From contig CACXUM010000002.1 in assembly GCA_902770835.1 (NCBI GenBank), positions 1-64,000 of the forward strand: a DNA stretch of 64,000 nt. Reading direction: 5' to 3'. Shown piece after piece: positions 47,867-57,350 of this stretch. The notes below the pieces were generated by a model that was not told where the DNA came from, searched no databases, and saw nothing but the letters and a program-made list of their open reading frames with translations. The DNA is from an uncultured Bacteroidia bacterium. Lineage in GTDB: Bacteria > Bacteroidota > Bacteroidia > Bacteroidales > F082. Every line of letters starts with the position of its first letter. The first letter of the stretch is position 1. The position numbers and the translations under genes are program-made.

Positions 47867-49248
47867 CCCTTATTAAATCCATATCCGGCATTCGTGGTAC
47901 CATTGGCGGCCAGCCGGGCGACAACCTCACGCCAATCGACATGGTGAAATTCACCGCTGCATTCGTAAAATTCGTCCAGCATCATAAGGGAGTTAAACGC
48001 CCGAAAATCGTGGTCGGTCGCGATGCACGCCTTTCGGGATTCCTTGTGAATCAGGTGGTTTGCGGCACTTTGCAGGCTATGGGTGCCGATGTGCTTGACA
48101 TTGGATTGAGCACTACACCCACCACTGAAATTGCAGTGACAGGCTTGAAAGCCGATGCTGGCATTATCCTTACGGCCAGCCACAATCCAGCGCAATGGAA
48201 CGCCCTGAAACTTTTGAACGAAAAGGGCGAGTTCATTTCCGCCGCAGAAGGGGCTTGGCTGCTTGACGTGGCTGCCAAGGACGATTTCGACTTCGTTCCG
48301 ATTGAGGAAATCGGTAGTTATCAGCAAGTTGACGGTTGGATGGACAAGCATGTCGACATGGTTTGCCAACTGCCTTTGGTCAACAAGGAGGTGATTGCCA
48401 AGGCCAACTTCAAAGTGGCCGTGGATGCGGTCAACTCGACGGGCGGCATTGCCATCCCGAAGATGTTGCGTGCCCTCGGTGTGAAGGAAGTCTTGGAACT
48501 TAATTGCGAGCCGACGGGCAAATTCGCTCACACGCCTGAGCCTTTGGCCCAAAACCTGACCGACATCTGCCGCTATGTCAAGGAACAAGGATGCGATTTC
48601 GGTGTGGTCGTCGACCCCGATGTTGACCGCCTTGTTTTCGTCAAGGAAGATGGTGAATTGTTCGGCGAGGAATATACTTTAGTTTCCGTGGCCGATTTCA
48701 TTCTGAAGCATACCCCCGGCTCGACGGTGAGCAACCTTTCTTCAACCCGCGCTTTAAGAGATGTGACGCAAAAGCATGGCCAACAGTACTTTGCTGCTGC
48801 CGTGGGCGAAGTGAATGTGGTGGAAAAAATGAAGGAAGTCGGTGCTGTTATCGGTGGCGAGGGCAACGGAGGCGTGATTTATCCCGAGTTGCACTATGGC
48901 CGCGATGCACTCGTCGGCACGGCTTTGTTCTTGACGCAATTGGCCGAAAAGAAGGTGAAATGCTCCGAACTGAAAAAGGAATATCCCGCCTATTTCATGT
49001 CGAAGAACAAGATCCAACTCACGCCTTCGACCGATGTGGACGGTATCTTGGCCAAGTTCGCCGAAAAGTTCAAGAACGAGAAAGTGACCACCATCGATGG
49101 CGTGAAAATCGACTTCGAGGAAGGTTGGGTGCATCTGCGCAAGTCGAACACAGAACCCATCATCCGTATCTATTCCGAAGGCAAGACAGAGGCCGAGGCC
49201 GACCGTTTCGCCAACATGATTTTGGAGGAAGCGAAAAAGATGGTGTGA
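47863..49248 (+). CDS. glmM: Phosphoglucosamine mutase
   Basis: Converts glucosamine-6-P to glucosamine-1-P for UDP-GlcNAc and peptidoglycan. The 461-residue alpha-D-phosphohexomutase begins LIKSISGIRGTIGG, has the phosphoserine loop TASHNPAQWNALK (about 104-116), the metal loop DPDVDRLVF (about 248-256), the sugar-binding GGEGNGGVIYPELHYGRDAL and the phosphate-binding RKSNTEPIIRIYSE near the end. This branch in Bacteroidales is annotated as GlmM; a phosphomannomutase or phosphoglucomutase activity cannot be excluded. Overlaps the genes on both sides. Confidence 0.88.
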   Translation: MTLIKSISGIRGTIGGQPGDNLTPIDMVKFTAAFVKFVQHHKGVKRPKIVVGRDARLSGFLVNQVVCGTLQAMGADVLDIGLSTTPTTEIAVTGLKADAGIILTASHNPAQWNALKLLNEKGEFISAAEGAWLLDVAAKDDFDFVPIEEIGSYQQVDGWMDKHVDMVCQLPLVNKEVIAKANFKVAVDAVNSTGGIAIPKMLRALGVKEVLELNCEPTGKFAHTPEPLAQNLTDICRYVKEQGCDFGVVVDPDVDRLVFVKEDGELFGEEYTLVSVADFILKHTPGSTVSNLSSTRALRDVTQKHGQQYFAAAVGEVNVVEKMKEVGAVIGGEGNGGVIYPELHYGRDALVGTALFLTQLAEKKVKCSELKKEYPAYFMSKNKIQLTPSTDVDGILAKFAEKFKNEKVTTIDGVKIDFEEGWVHLRKSNTEPIIRIYSEGKTEAEADRFANMILEEAKKMV

Positions 49249-50276
49249 TGAAACGAGGATTTGGAAGCGACAACCATTCGGGCGTGTGTCCCGAGGTTTT
49301 GGAAGCCATCGCCCGCGTGAACACGGAACATGCTGTGGCATACGGCGATGACGAATATTGCGCTGCAACTGAACAAAAGTTCAAGCAACAGTTTGGCGAG
49401 CAGGCTCGTGTGTTCTTTGCCTTCAACGGAACGGGCTGCAACACCCTTTGCATTGATGCGATGGCCCATTCACATGAGGCAGTGGTGTGTGCAGAATCCG
49501 CACATATCAATGTGGACGAATGTGGCGCACCCCAGCGCATTGTGGGTTGCCGCCTGCTGACGGTGGCCACGCCCGACGGCAAAATGACGCCCGAATTAAT
49601 AAAGACCCGCTTGCACGGCTTCGGCTTTGAGCACCACTCGCAGCCGAAAGTGATTTCCATCACCCAACCGACAGAGTTAGGCACTTTGTACACTTTGGAC
49701 GAAATTAAAGCCATCGTGGGCTTGGCACGAGAATACAACATGTATGTCCATATCGACGGTGCTCGTTTGGGCAATGCTGCTGTGGCCTTAGGTTGTTCTT
49801 TCAAAGAGATGACCACCGACCTTGGCGTGGATGCTGTTTCGTTTGGTGGCACCAAGAACGGCCTAATGATGGGGGAGGCGGTGGTGCTTTTGAACCCCGA
49901 CCTTTGCCCTGAGTTCAAATACCGTCGCAAACAGGCCATGCAACTTTGCTCGAAGATGCGATTTATAGCGGCCCAGTTTGATGCCTATTTCGAGAACGAC
50001 CTTTGGAAGCGCAATGCCGAGCACAGCAATCGCATGGCGCAAAAACTCTATCAAGCCGTGAAGGACATCCCCGGCTTGAAAGTGGTTTATCCCGTTCAAG
50101 CCAATGGTGTGTTCGCCCAGTTGCCCCGCAAGGTCTGGAAGGAACTGCAAAACCATTACTTTTTCTATGATTGGGACGAGGATGCAGATGTCGTCCGCTG
50201 GATGTGCGCTTTTGACACTACTGAAGGGGATATTCGGGATTTCGTTGAGAAACTCAGAGAACTGATGGATAAGTAA
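49248..50276 (+). CDS. ltaE: Low-specificity L-threonine aldolase
   Basis: A PLP enzyme that splits threonine and allo-threonine to glycine and acetaldehyde. From ATG 49248 (TGATG overlap with glmM) the product has 342 residues. Motifs: GFGSDNHSGVCPEVLEAI, YGDDEYC, FNGTGCNTL, the PLP-binding AspGlyAla in YVHIDGARLGNA, and the Schiff-base Lys in SFGGTKNGLMMGEAVV (about 201). The C-terminal domain includes RWMCAFDTTEGDI. It ends the rightward run that starts at 43667. Confidence 0.92.
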   Translation: MKRGFGSDNHSGVCPEVLEAIARVNTEHAVAYGDDEYCAATEQKFKQQFGEQARVFFAFNGTGCNTLCIDAMAHSHEAVVCAESAHINVDECGAPQRIVGCRLLTVATPDGKMTPELIKTRLHGFGFEHHSQPKVISITQPTELGTLYTLDEIKAIVGLAREYNMYVHIDGARLGNAAVALGCSFKEMTTDLGVDAVSFGGTKNGLMMGEAVVLLNPDLCPEFKYRRKQAMQLCSKMRFIAAQFDAYFENDLWKRNAEHSNRMAQKLYQAVKDIPGLKVVYPVQANGVFAQLPRKVWKELQNHYFFYDWDEDADVVRWMCAFDTTEGDIRDFVEKLRELMDK

Positions 50277-50449
50277 TAATACTCTGTAAATCAATTGATT
50301 TTATTAGTTTTTAAAAAGAAGAGGCAGATGAAGTTGCCCTGTCTTAATTGTATTCCTGTTTTCCACGTTTTTGGTAATGTTGCCAAAAATGGTTGGTGAC
50401 GAAGGTCAAAAAGCGACAAAATAAAATAGGCGAGATAAGTCAAAAAGCG

Positions 50450-50457
50450 TATCTTTG
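50450..50457 (+). promoter_or_regulatory. -7 box at the transposase remnant
   Basis: TATCTTTG, five bases before the ATG at 50462; TAnnTTTG type. Confidence 0.4.
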
Positions 50458-50461
50458 CAGC

Positions 50462-50674
50462 ATGTTTGTACGTCGCAAGGTCAACAAGTCGGGCAGTACC
50501 AGCGTCCATGTGTTGGACAAGAGCGGGGGTGGAGATTGTGTCGTGTGCAGTCTCGGATCAGCAAGTAAGGAATGGGAAATCTAGCGTCTTGAGGCTAAAG
50601 GGAGGCAATCTGTCAAGGAACACAGCCACCCCGAGCTTCCCCTTTTCGGGCCAAGCGCGATGAAAGTGACTTGA
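50462..50674 (+). pseudogene. N-terminal remnant of an IS1634-type transposase
   Basis: The frame MFVRRKVNKSGSTSVHVLDK, continuing to VVCSLGSASKEWEI, matches the usual N-terminus of IS1634-family (IS4-like DDE) transposases of Bacteroidales. An in-frame TAG at 50582 interrupts it, and reading on gives RLEAKGRQSVKEHSHPELPLFG, which again fits the family (the segment before the catalytic domain). Then the sequence ends at a stop at 50672, next to the SPFH gene. Everything from about residue 70, including the DDE residues, is gone. The region 50277-50449 holds nothing else recognisable. Confidence 0.6.
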
Positions 50675-50675
50675 A

Positions 50676-51491
50676 TCACTTCAGATCAATAAACGGCACC
50701 GAATTGCCCAACATATATTGTGGCAGTTTGCCGTCCCATTTCTGCACGGCTTCATAGTTCACGAGCTTGGGGTTGCTTTCCAAAGCGGCGGCCTTGATGC
50801 TCATGGCCTCGGCCTCGGCTTCGGCCTTGATTTTCGTCTGCTTGGCCTGCTCCTCCACTTGGATGGTCACGTTCTTGGCTTTCAATGCGTTCTGTTCGGC
50901 CACTTGCTTTTCCTTGATGGCGGTCTCGAAGTCGTCGTCAAAGTCGATATTCACCAATTGGAACTGGATGTTCATAAAGTAATTGCTGTCCAAGGTCTCA
51001 CGCAGTTGCTGCTCGATTTGACGGCGCACGGCATCACGGTTTTCGACGATTTCGGTGGCGGCGAAGTTGCCGAACGACTCTTTCATTGCCGAGCGGATGA
51101 AGGGCACCACGATACGGTTGTGGTAGTCGTCGCCGACGTTCTTCATCAGTTTGCTCACGTTCTCGCGCACGAGGTCATAATTGATGGTGTATTCCACCTC
51201 GGAGGTCTGCACGTCGCGGGTGTAGCTGTCCTCCTTGCCGTCGTGTTTTTTCTGCTGCACGTTCACGCGCTTGATGGTCTGGATGAACGGAATCTTCATG
51301 TGCAAGCCGTCCTCGATGACCTCGTCGCTCATCTTGCCGAAGGTGGACAGCACGCCGCGCTCCGACGAGCGGATGGTGTAGAACGAGGAGAAGAATACCA
51401 AGATGGCCAAAAGTGCCAAAACGCTCCAAAGGATATAGCGTCCGATTTTCTTTTTGTTTGGATTGATGTTGATGTTGTAAGGCTGGTTCAT
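50676..51491 (-). CDS. SPFH domain (prohibitin/stomatin-like) membrane protein
   Basis: A 271-residue band-7 protein from ATG 51491. One membrane helix (about 17-37, ILWSVLALLAILVFFSSFY) is followed by the SPFH domain (IRSSERGVLSTFGKMSDEVI to about 200) and a coiled-coil rich in Glu/Lys/Ala (KQVAEQNALKAKNVTIQVEE). The C-terminus ends LPQYMLGNSVPFIDLK, a form common to bacterial prohibitin homologues. Such proteins form large membrane scaffolds that control proteases or membrane domains. Its stop is almost adjacent to the transposase remnant. It has its own promoter. Confidence 0.88.
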   Translation of the reverse strand: MNQPYNININPNKKKIGRYILWSVLALLAILVFFSSFYTIRSSERGVLSTFGKMSDEVIEDGLHMKIPFIQTIKRVNVQQKKHDGKEDSYTRDVQTSEVEYTINYDLVRENVSKLMKNVGDDYHNRIVVPFIRSAMKESFGNFAATEIVENRDAVRRQIEQQLRETLDSNYFMNIQFQLVNIDFDDDFETAIKEKQVAEQNALKAKNVTIQVEEQAKQTKIKAEAEAEAMSIKAAALESNPKLVNYEAVQKWDGKLPQYMLGNSVPFIDLK

Positions 51492-51516
51492 TTTGCTGAT
51501 GTTTTTAATGTTTGCG

Positions 51517-51524
51517 CAAAGATA
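51517..51524 (-). promoter_or_regulatory. Promoter -7 box of the SPFH gene
   Basis: Reads TATCTTTG on the minus strand, 26 bases before the start; a TTG lies 17 bases further upstream. Confidence 0.5.
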
Positions 51525-51551
51525 CATACTTTTTGCAATACCAACCTTTTT

Positions 51552-52856
51552 TCACTGAAATTTTGCCTTCAGCCTCCGCATCGACCACCACATCAGCGGC
51601 AGGCTGACGAGCAAGGTCAGCACTTCGGCGATGGGCATACTGAGCCAAATGCCTAACTGCCCGATGATGGGGGTGAGGACAAACAAGGGTATCAGCACAA
51701 AAACAATGCTGCGGCACACCGCGATGGCGACCGACTCCAATGGCCGCTCGATGGCCGTGTGGAAACTGCTTGCCACGATGTTGATGAAGGAAACAAGATA
51801 GTGCAAAGTGACGTAGGTGGTGGCAACCATAGCCAACTCGTGCAACTCAAAGTCGCCTTCGGAAAACGCCCCGACGATGCACTCCTTGAACAGCAACACA
51901 ATCAAATAAACGCCCACGCCGATGCAGCCGCCAAACAGTATGGAATTGAACAACAATGACTTGATGCGACGGTAGTCCTTCGCCCCAAGGCTGTACGACA
52001 TCAGCGGATACAAGGCCTGCGACAACCCGAAAATCGACATATTGACGATGAAATTGAAATAGCACACGATGGTGAGTGCCGCCACGCCCTTCGGCCCGAT
52101 GTCGCGCATAAGCACAATATTGAATATGTAGGTCGTGATGGCCGCCGACACCGAAGTGAGCATCTCCGACGAGCCGTTGTAGAAAATCTTCCCGATTTCG
52201 CGCTTGCCGCCCATCAGTTTGCCGAAACGCACATTATGCAGCAGCGCCAAGGCTGCCGTGGTGTTGGCGATGCAGGTGGCGATGGCCGCGCCCGCCACGC
52301 CCCAACCGAAACGAAGCACGAAGAAATAGTCCAAAACGACATTCACCACGCAGCAGATGACACCGCTCGTGAAGACCCAGTTGGGCTTGCCGCGCAATCG
52401 GGTGAAGGCCTCGGTGAAGTTGGGGATGCAATAGAAGATGAAACCGCACCCGATGATGCCAAGATATTGGCGCACAAAGGGATATACCTCGTCGTTGCTG
52501 CCCAAGAAATAACAAAGTCGTTTGAGGTTCAGCGCGACCAAGGCCGAAAGGAAAAGGGTGGTGGTAAGCAAAACGGCGAAAGTGAGGGTGGTGTAGCCTT
52601 TCACGCGCTCCTCGTCGCCGCGCCCTTTGGCGATGCCGGCAATGACGATGCCGCCCGAAATAATCATAATGGCGACGCTGAGCATTACGCTGATGAGGGG
52701 CATACTCAGATTGACGGCGGCCAAGCCCAAGGCACCCACGCCACGGCTCACAAACAGACCGTCGATGATGGTCTGCAAGCCCACGATGAGCATCCCGACG
52801 ATGCTCGGCAGGGCATACCTGAACAGCTCTTTCCTGACCGATTCCTTCTGCGTCAT
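51552..52856 (-). CDS. MATE family efflux transporter
   Basis: A 434-residue inner-membrane antiporter with 12 hydrophobic segments in two MatE halves. It starts KELFRYALPSIVGMLIVGLQ and has the DGLFVSRGVGALGLAAVNL segment typical of MATE helix 1-2, and in the second half FGLSQALYPLMSYSLGAKDY. It would export cationic drugs or metabolites in exchange for Na+ or H+; the substrate is unknown. Monocistronic and leftward, with a TATTTTTG -7 box 29 bases upstream. Confidence 0.92.
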   Translation of the reverse strand: MTQKESVRKELFRYALPSIVGMLIVGLQTIIDGLFVSRGVGALGLAAVNLSMPLISVMLSVAIMIISGGIVIAGIAKGRGDEERVKGYTTLTFAVLLTTTLFLSALVALNLKRLCYFLGSNDEVYPFVRQYLGIIGCGFIFYCIPNFTEAFTRLRGKPNWVFTSGVICCVVNVVLDYFFVLRFGWGVAGAAIATCIANTTAALALLHNVRFGKLMGGKREIGKIFYNGSSEMLTSVSAAITTYIFNIVLMRDIGPKGVAALTIVCYFNFIVNMSIFGLSQALYPLMSYSLGAKDYRRIKSLLFNSILFGGCIGVGVYLIVLLFKECIVGAFSEGDFELHELAMVATTYVTLHYLVSFINIVASSFHTAIERPLESVAIAVCRSIVFVLIPLFVLTPIIGQLGIWLSMPIAEVLTLLVSLPLMWWSMRRLKAKFQ

Positions 52857-52884
52857 TTCAAAAAATGTGTCGTTTTTGGGGCTG

Positions 52885-52892
52885 CAAAAATA
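52885..52892 (-). promoter_or_regulatory. Promoter -7 box of the MATE gene
   Basis: Reads TATTTTTG on the minus strand, 28 bases before the start at 52856. Confidence 0.5.
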
Positions 52893-53075
52893 GGGAAATT
52901 ATAGGAGCAGACGCTTCCAAGCATCTGCAAGAAACATCGTTTTGCGACGCTTGGAAGCACCGACATTTGAAATATTGTTTGTAATTCAAAAATATAATTC
53001 ATTGAAAAACAAATGTTTGTTTTTCAAAAAGTTTGTAATGCCCCCAAAACTTGCTTTTTGTGCTGGAATTTGCCA

Positions 53076-53083
53076 TATTTTTG
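53076..53083 (+). promoter_or_regulatory. Promoter -7 box of lipoprotein pair 1
   Basis: TATTTTTG, 27 bases before the start at 53111; TTG at 53051-53053 or 53058-53060 may act as -33 element. Confidence 0.55.
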
Positions 53084-53110
53084 CAGCCGAAAACTTTAAA
53101 CCGTATCAAA

Positions 53111-53767
53111 ATGAAAACGAAGAAACGATTTTTCAGGAAAGTGACGGCTCAGGCGGTTTTCGGGGCCTTGTTGCTGCTGCTCACGGCTTGCCCGAGTAAG
53201 GAGCCAGTTCACATCGACTTGGGGCGTATCCCCGAACAGTATTTGGCCACCGTGCCTTACAGAAACGGCGATGTGTTCCGTATGCAGCACGAAACAAGTA
53301 AGGTCATCATCGACTTTGAAGTGGAACGCCACCGACACAAAACTTCAAGCGAGGGTTACGGCTCCGTGCCAACACGTTTCGAGCCAGCTCCTGACTATTA
53401 TTATGAGTACGAAGTGGACATGACTACTTGTAAACCCAAGTATCCGGTTTTCGACATGAGCATTTCTTTATCAAATGCTTACATGCTGAATGAAGAGAAA
53501 ATGCAGTCTTGGTGTAAAAAGGCAGACATATTTGCTGTCGGCAGTGCAAAAGTGCCTTTCGTCGGCGATGACCATTCTGATTACGAAATCATTGATTCAT
53601 TGGAAGTTAATGGTCGTTATTACAAGGATGTCTTCAAGTTGAAAACAGACTATTATAATAATGTTGACGAATTGATTCATGCCGAAACCATTCTCTACAA
53701 CTATGAAAACGGTTTTGTGGGAATTGTGATGTCTAACGGTGAAAAATATATGCTTTATGAAGACTAA
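53111..53767 (+). CDS. Unknown lipoprotein, type A of duplicated pair (A1)
   Basis: Function unknown; 218 residues from ATG 53111. A basic N-terminus (MKTKKRFFRKVTAQA) and lipobox LLTACPSKE make it a lipoprotein. The mature part opens IDLGRIPEQYLATVPYRNGD, has a beta-rich centre, and ends SLEVNGRYYKDVFKL and YNYENGFVGIVMSNGEKY. Its paralogue A2 at 54574 has the same marks throughout. The stop overlaps the start of B1 by 11 bases. No known domain recognised; the final segment resembles one strand pair that reports on a folded beta-sandwich. Likely periplasmic or surface-exposed. Confidence 0.72.
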   Translation: MKTKKRFFRKVTAQAVFGALLLLLTACPSKEPVHIDLGRIPEQYLATVPYRNGDVFRMQHETSKVIIDFEVERHRHKTSSEGYGSVPTRFEPAPDYYYEYEVDMTTCKPKYPVFDMSISLSNAYMLNEEKMQSWCKKADIFAVGSAKVPFVGDDHSDYEIIDSLEVNGRYYKDVFKLKTDYYNNVDELIHAETILYNYENGFVGIVMSNGEKYMLYED

Positions 53768-54395
53768 ATTTTTGATTATCATTGCTTTGGCCTTTGTGAC
53801 GGCTTCATGCACGAAGCCAACCCAATCTTACTATGTGCAAGATTCCAACCGCGTGTGGTTCGCCGACACAGCCAACCTCAAGTTCACCATGCGCGACGAC
53901 AACGGCGTTTCGCAGTCGTTTTCATTTGCGGACATTGACCAATACATGTCGGAACAAGAAAGCTATTTTATGGGTATATATGTGAAAGACTTTGAATTTG
54001 AGCATGTTTACCAAAGCGGCTTTTCCTCTTTTTCCACGTTGAATATGAGCGTTAGCCTGACCGCAGACCATCTTGAGGACGAGCCTGAAGGCACTGACGA
54101 TTTCAGGATGGATTTCGGCCCGGCGCATTACACCATGCGCATCGATGGCAACAAGTTTTATCCGAGGTATTGCTACGAGTACGACAATGACAGCGAGATG
54201 GAATTCATGGCTGAATACCTCGACAAATACAATGTGTACGATGTGGAATATCAGGGTGTTATGCATCTCAAACTGGTTGATGTCGCCTATCCTTGGATGA
54301 CTAATTTCCCAACCGAAATCTATTATGCCAAGCATTACGGCCTGATTCAATGCAATTTGGACGACAAACTGACTTTGTATCGTTTGCCAGATTGA
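53757..54395 (+). CDS. Unknown lipoprotein, type B of duplicated pair (B1)
   Basis: Function unknown; 212 residues from ATG 53757, which lies inside the end of A1 (11-base overlap). The signal is 18 residues to Cys (MKTKFLIIIALAFVTASC). The mature part starts YYVQDSNRVWFADTANLKF and ends LKLVDVAYP..IYYAKHYGLIQCN and YRLPD. The IYYAKHYGLIQ block near the C-terminus is the best conserved part between B1 and B2 and resembles the GFVGI/GEKY end of the A proteins in being a short aromatic beta hairpin. Co-translated with A1, so the two may form a complex (inference). Confidence 0.72.
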   Translation: MKTKFLIIIALAFVTASCTKPTQSYYVQDSNRVWFADTANLKFTMRDDNGVSQSFSFADIDQYMSEQESYFMGIYVKDFEFEHVYQSGFSSFSTLNMSVSLTADHLEDEPEGTDDFRMDFGPAHYTMRIDGNKFYPRYCYEYDNDSEMEFMAEYLDKYNVYDVEYQGVMHLKLVDVAYPWMTNFPTEIYYAKHYGLIQCNLDDKLTLYRLPD

Positions 54396-54494
54396 ATTTA
54401 AAACACGAATTATCAGGAATTTATCATAAATTATTCATGAATTATTATTTTTGAAAATTCGTGTCCAATTCGTGGCAATTCGTGTTAAAATTCG
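54396..54494. repeat. ATTCGTG repeats between the two lipoprotein pairs
   Basis: AT-rich DNA with four to five AATTCGTG(T/G) units (AACACGAATT, AAAATTCGTGTCC, AATTCGTGGC, AATTCGTGTT), a dispersed intergenic type. Confidence 0.5.
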
Positions 54495-54518
54495 AGCGGA
54501 GAAATTCTCCGCTTTTTT
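54495..54518 (+). terminator. Terminator after lipoprotein pair 1
   Basis: AGCGGAGAA pairs perfectly with TTCTCCGCT and is followed by six T. Confidence 0.8.
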
Positions 54519-54538
54519 ATCATGTATCGAATTTTATG

Positions 54539-54546
54539 TAACTTTG
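54539..54546 (+). promoter_or_regulatory. Promoter -7 box of lipoprotein pair 2
   Basis: TAACTTTG, TAnnTTTG type, 27 bases before the start at 54574, the same distance as for pair 1. Confidence 0.55.
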
Positions 54547-54573
54547 CAGCATGAAATCCTAAAAACCAGCAAA

Positions 54574-55221
54574 ATGAAAAGCAAGAAACAATTTTTCAGA
54601 AAAACGGCGGGAACTATCGTTCTGGGAATCATGGTGATGCTGTTTGCGGCTTGCACAAAGGAACCGTCAAAAACTGAAGTCATTCGCCTTGGGGATATTC
54701 CGGAGGAGTATCTGGCCACTTTACCGTATCAGAATGGCGATGTCATCAAAATGATGCATGAAAGCAATCGTCAAATCATCAATTACCATGTGTCGAGGGG
54801 GCATTTCAGTTCTTTGGATGAGCCTTCTGGTTGGTATGGCTCACCGGTTTATGATTATCAAGTGTATTGGATCACGTTAAAGCCTGACTATCCTACCTTT
54901 GAGATGGAATTATTTCTGTCAAACGAATATATGCGGTATGAATTAGAGGGTTTGGATGCCTCCAAAACGGGCTATATCGTGTTGGCGAATAGTGATGCAA
55001 ACGTTCCATTTATCAACACCGATGCTACAGATTACGTCATGCTGGACTCTCTTGAAGTGAACGGACATACCTATTACGATGTGTTCAAATTGGATTGTGA
55101 CCCCGATTATACGGTCACCGAGGGAACCATTTATGCGGCCATTTGTTATTACAATTATGCGAAAGGCTTTGTCGGCATAGAAATGTCAAATGGTGAAAAA
55201 TACTGGCTTTGTGAGGAATAA
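54574..55221 (+). CDS. Unknown lipoprotein, type A of duplicated pair (A2)
   Basis: Function unknown; 215 residues from ATG 54574. Paralogue of A1: MKSKKQFFRKTAGTIVLG, lipobox MLFAACTKE, then IRLGDIPEEYLATLPYQNGD, SLEVNGHTYYDVFKLD and YNYAKGFVGIEMSNGEKYW. The middle, roughly residues 60-130, is less conserved. It has its own promoter and is separated from pair 1 by a terminator, so the two pairs can be regulated separately. Its stop overlaps the start of B2 by 11 bases, exactly as in pair 1. Confidence 0.72.
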   Translation: MKSKKQFFRKTAGTIVLGIMVMLFAACTKEPSKTEVIRLGDIPEEYLATLPYQNGDVIKMMHESNRQIINYHVSRGHFSSLDEPSGWYGSPVYDYQVYWITLKPDYPTFEMELFLSNEYMRYELEGLDASKTGYIVLANSDANVPFINTDATDYVMLDSLEVNGHTYYDVFKLDCDPDYTVTEGTIYAAICYYNYAKGFVGIEMSNGEKYWLCEE

Positions 55222-55825
55222 ATGTTTGATTCTGTTGTTTTTGGCTTCTTTGATGTCGTCTTGTGTCAAGGTAAAACAATATTATATCTGTGATGAGGCA
55301 AAAGCATGGTTTGTGGATGACGACAAGCGCGAATGTATCATCAGCGACGAGAATGGCATCGAGCGAGGACTTCATGTAAGTACTCCTTCGATTCAATTCT
55401 TGGAAGAGTCGAGTTCATCCTTTATGACGACGAACAAGACGGAGCGCGAAAGCATGGATCAAAAAGGGTATCTTGACTATTCCACAGGCTATTATGTTAC
55501 CGCCACGGCAGGGTGGGGCACGGAGGTGAATGTGGATGACAAGTTTGAAATAGGACTTCACGGCCTGCCTTTTACTTTTAGTCTTCGTGGAAAGGCACTT
55601 ACGCCCGTGAGAAAAGAATCACCGAAAATAGAGTTTACCTCTGAATTGTTGGAATCGTTTGAAGTGGATGGCGTTTCTTATGCTGATGTGCTTCATATCC
55701 AATTAGTTGAGTATGAATTGCTTCGTGATAATGACCCTATAGAGATTTACTATGCCAAACATTATGGTTTGATTCAATACACCATACATTACGGCATCAC
55801 TTATTTCCGTTTGCCTGCGGAATAA
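55211..55825 (+). CDS. Unknown lipoprotein, type B of duplicated pair (B2)
   Basis: Function unknown; 204 residues if GTG 55211 is used. I prefer this GTG to ATG 55190 because it gives an 18-residue lipoprotein signal (VRNKCLILLFLASLMSSC), the same length as in B1, and the same 11-base overlap with the A gene. The mature part starts YYICDEAKAWFVDDDKRECI, aligning with B1, and ends SYADVLHIQLVEYEL, IYYAKHYGLIQYTIHYG and FRLPAE. The central region is shorter and different from B1, suggesting diversification of a binding part. No known domain recognised. Confidence 0.7.
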   Translation: MRNKCLILLFLASLMSSCVKVKQYYICDEAKAWFVDDDKRECIISDENGIERGLHVSTPSIQFLEESSSSFMTTNKTERESMDQKGYLDYSTGYYVTATAGWGTEVNVDDKFEIGLHGLPFTFSLRGKALTPVRKESPKIEFTSELLESFEVDGVSYADVLHIQLVEYELLRDNDPIEIYYAKHYGLIQYTIHYGITYFRLPAE

Positions 55826-55841
55826 TAAGGGAAACAGTTTG

Positions 55842-55871
55842 TTGCGGATGTTGGAAATTTGCTTATCTTTG
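55842..55871 (+). promoter_or_regulatory. Promoter of ahcY
   Basis: TTG at 55842-55844, 19 bases, then TATCTTTG at 55864-55871; 38 bases upstream of the start codon. Confidence 0.65.
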
Positions 55872-55909
55872 CCAATTCATATTGGAAGACAAATTAAAAG
55901 CATAAACAA

Positions 55910-57340
<1,431 letters not shown>

Positions 57341-57350
57341 TGGCTCCGAC

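Noticed and set aside
48960..49247. Extended N-terminus of the threonine aldolase
   Set aside because: The extension lies out of frame within glmM, and the TGATG junction at 49246-49250 with the normal MKRGFGSDNHSG start is a better fit.
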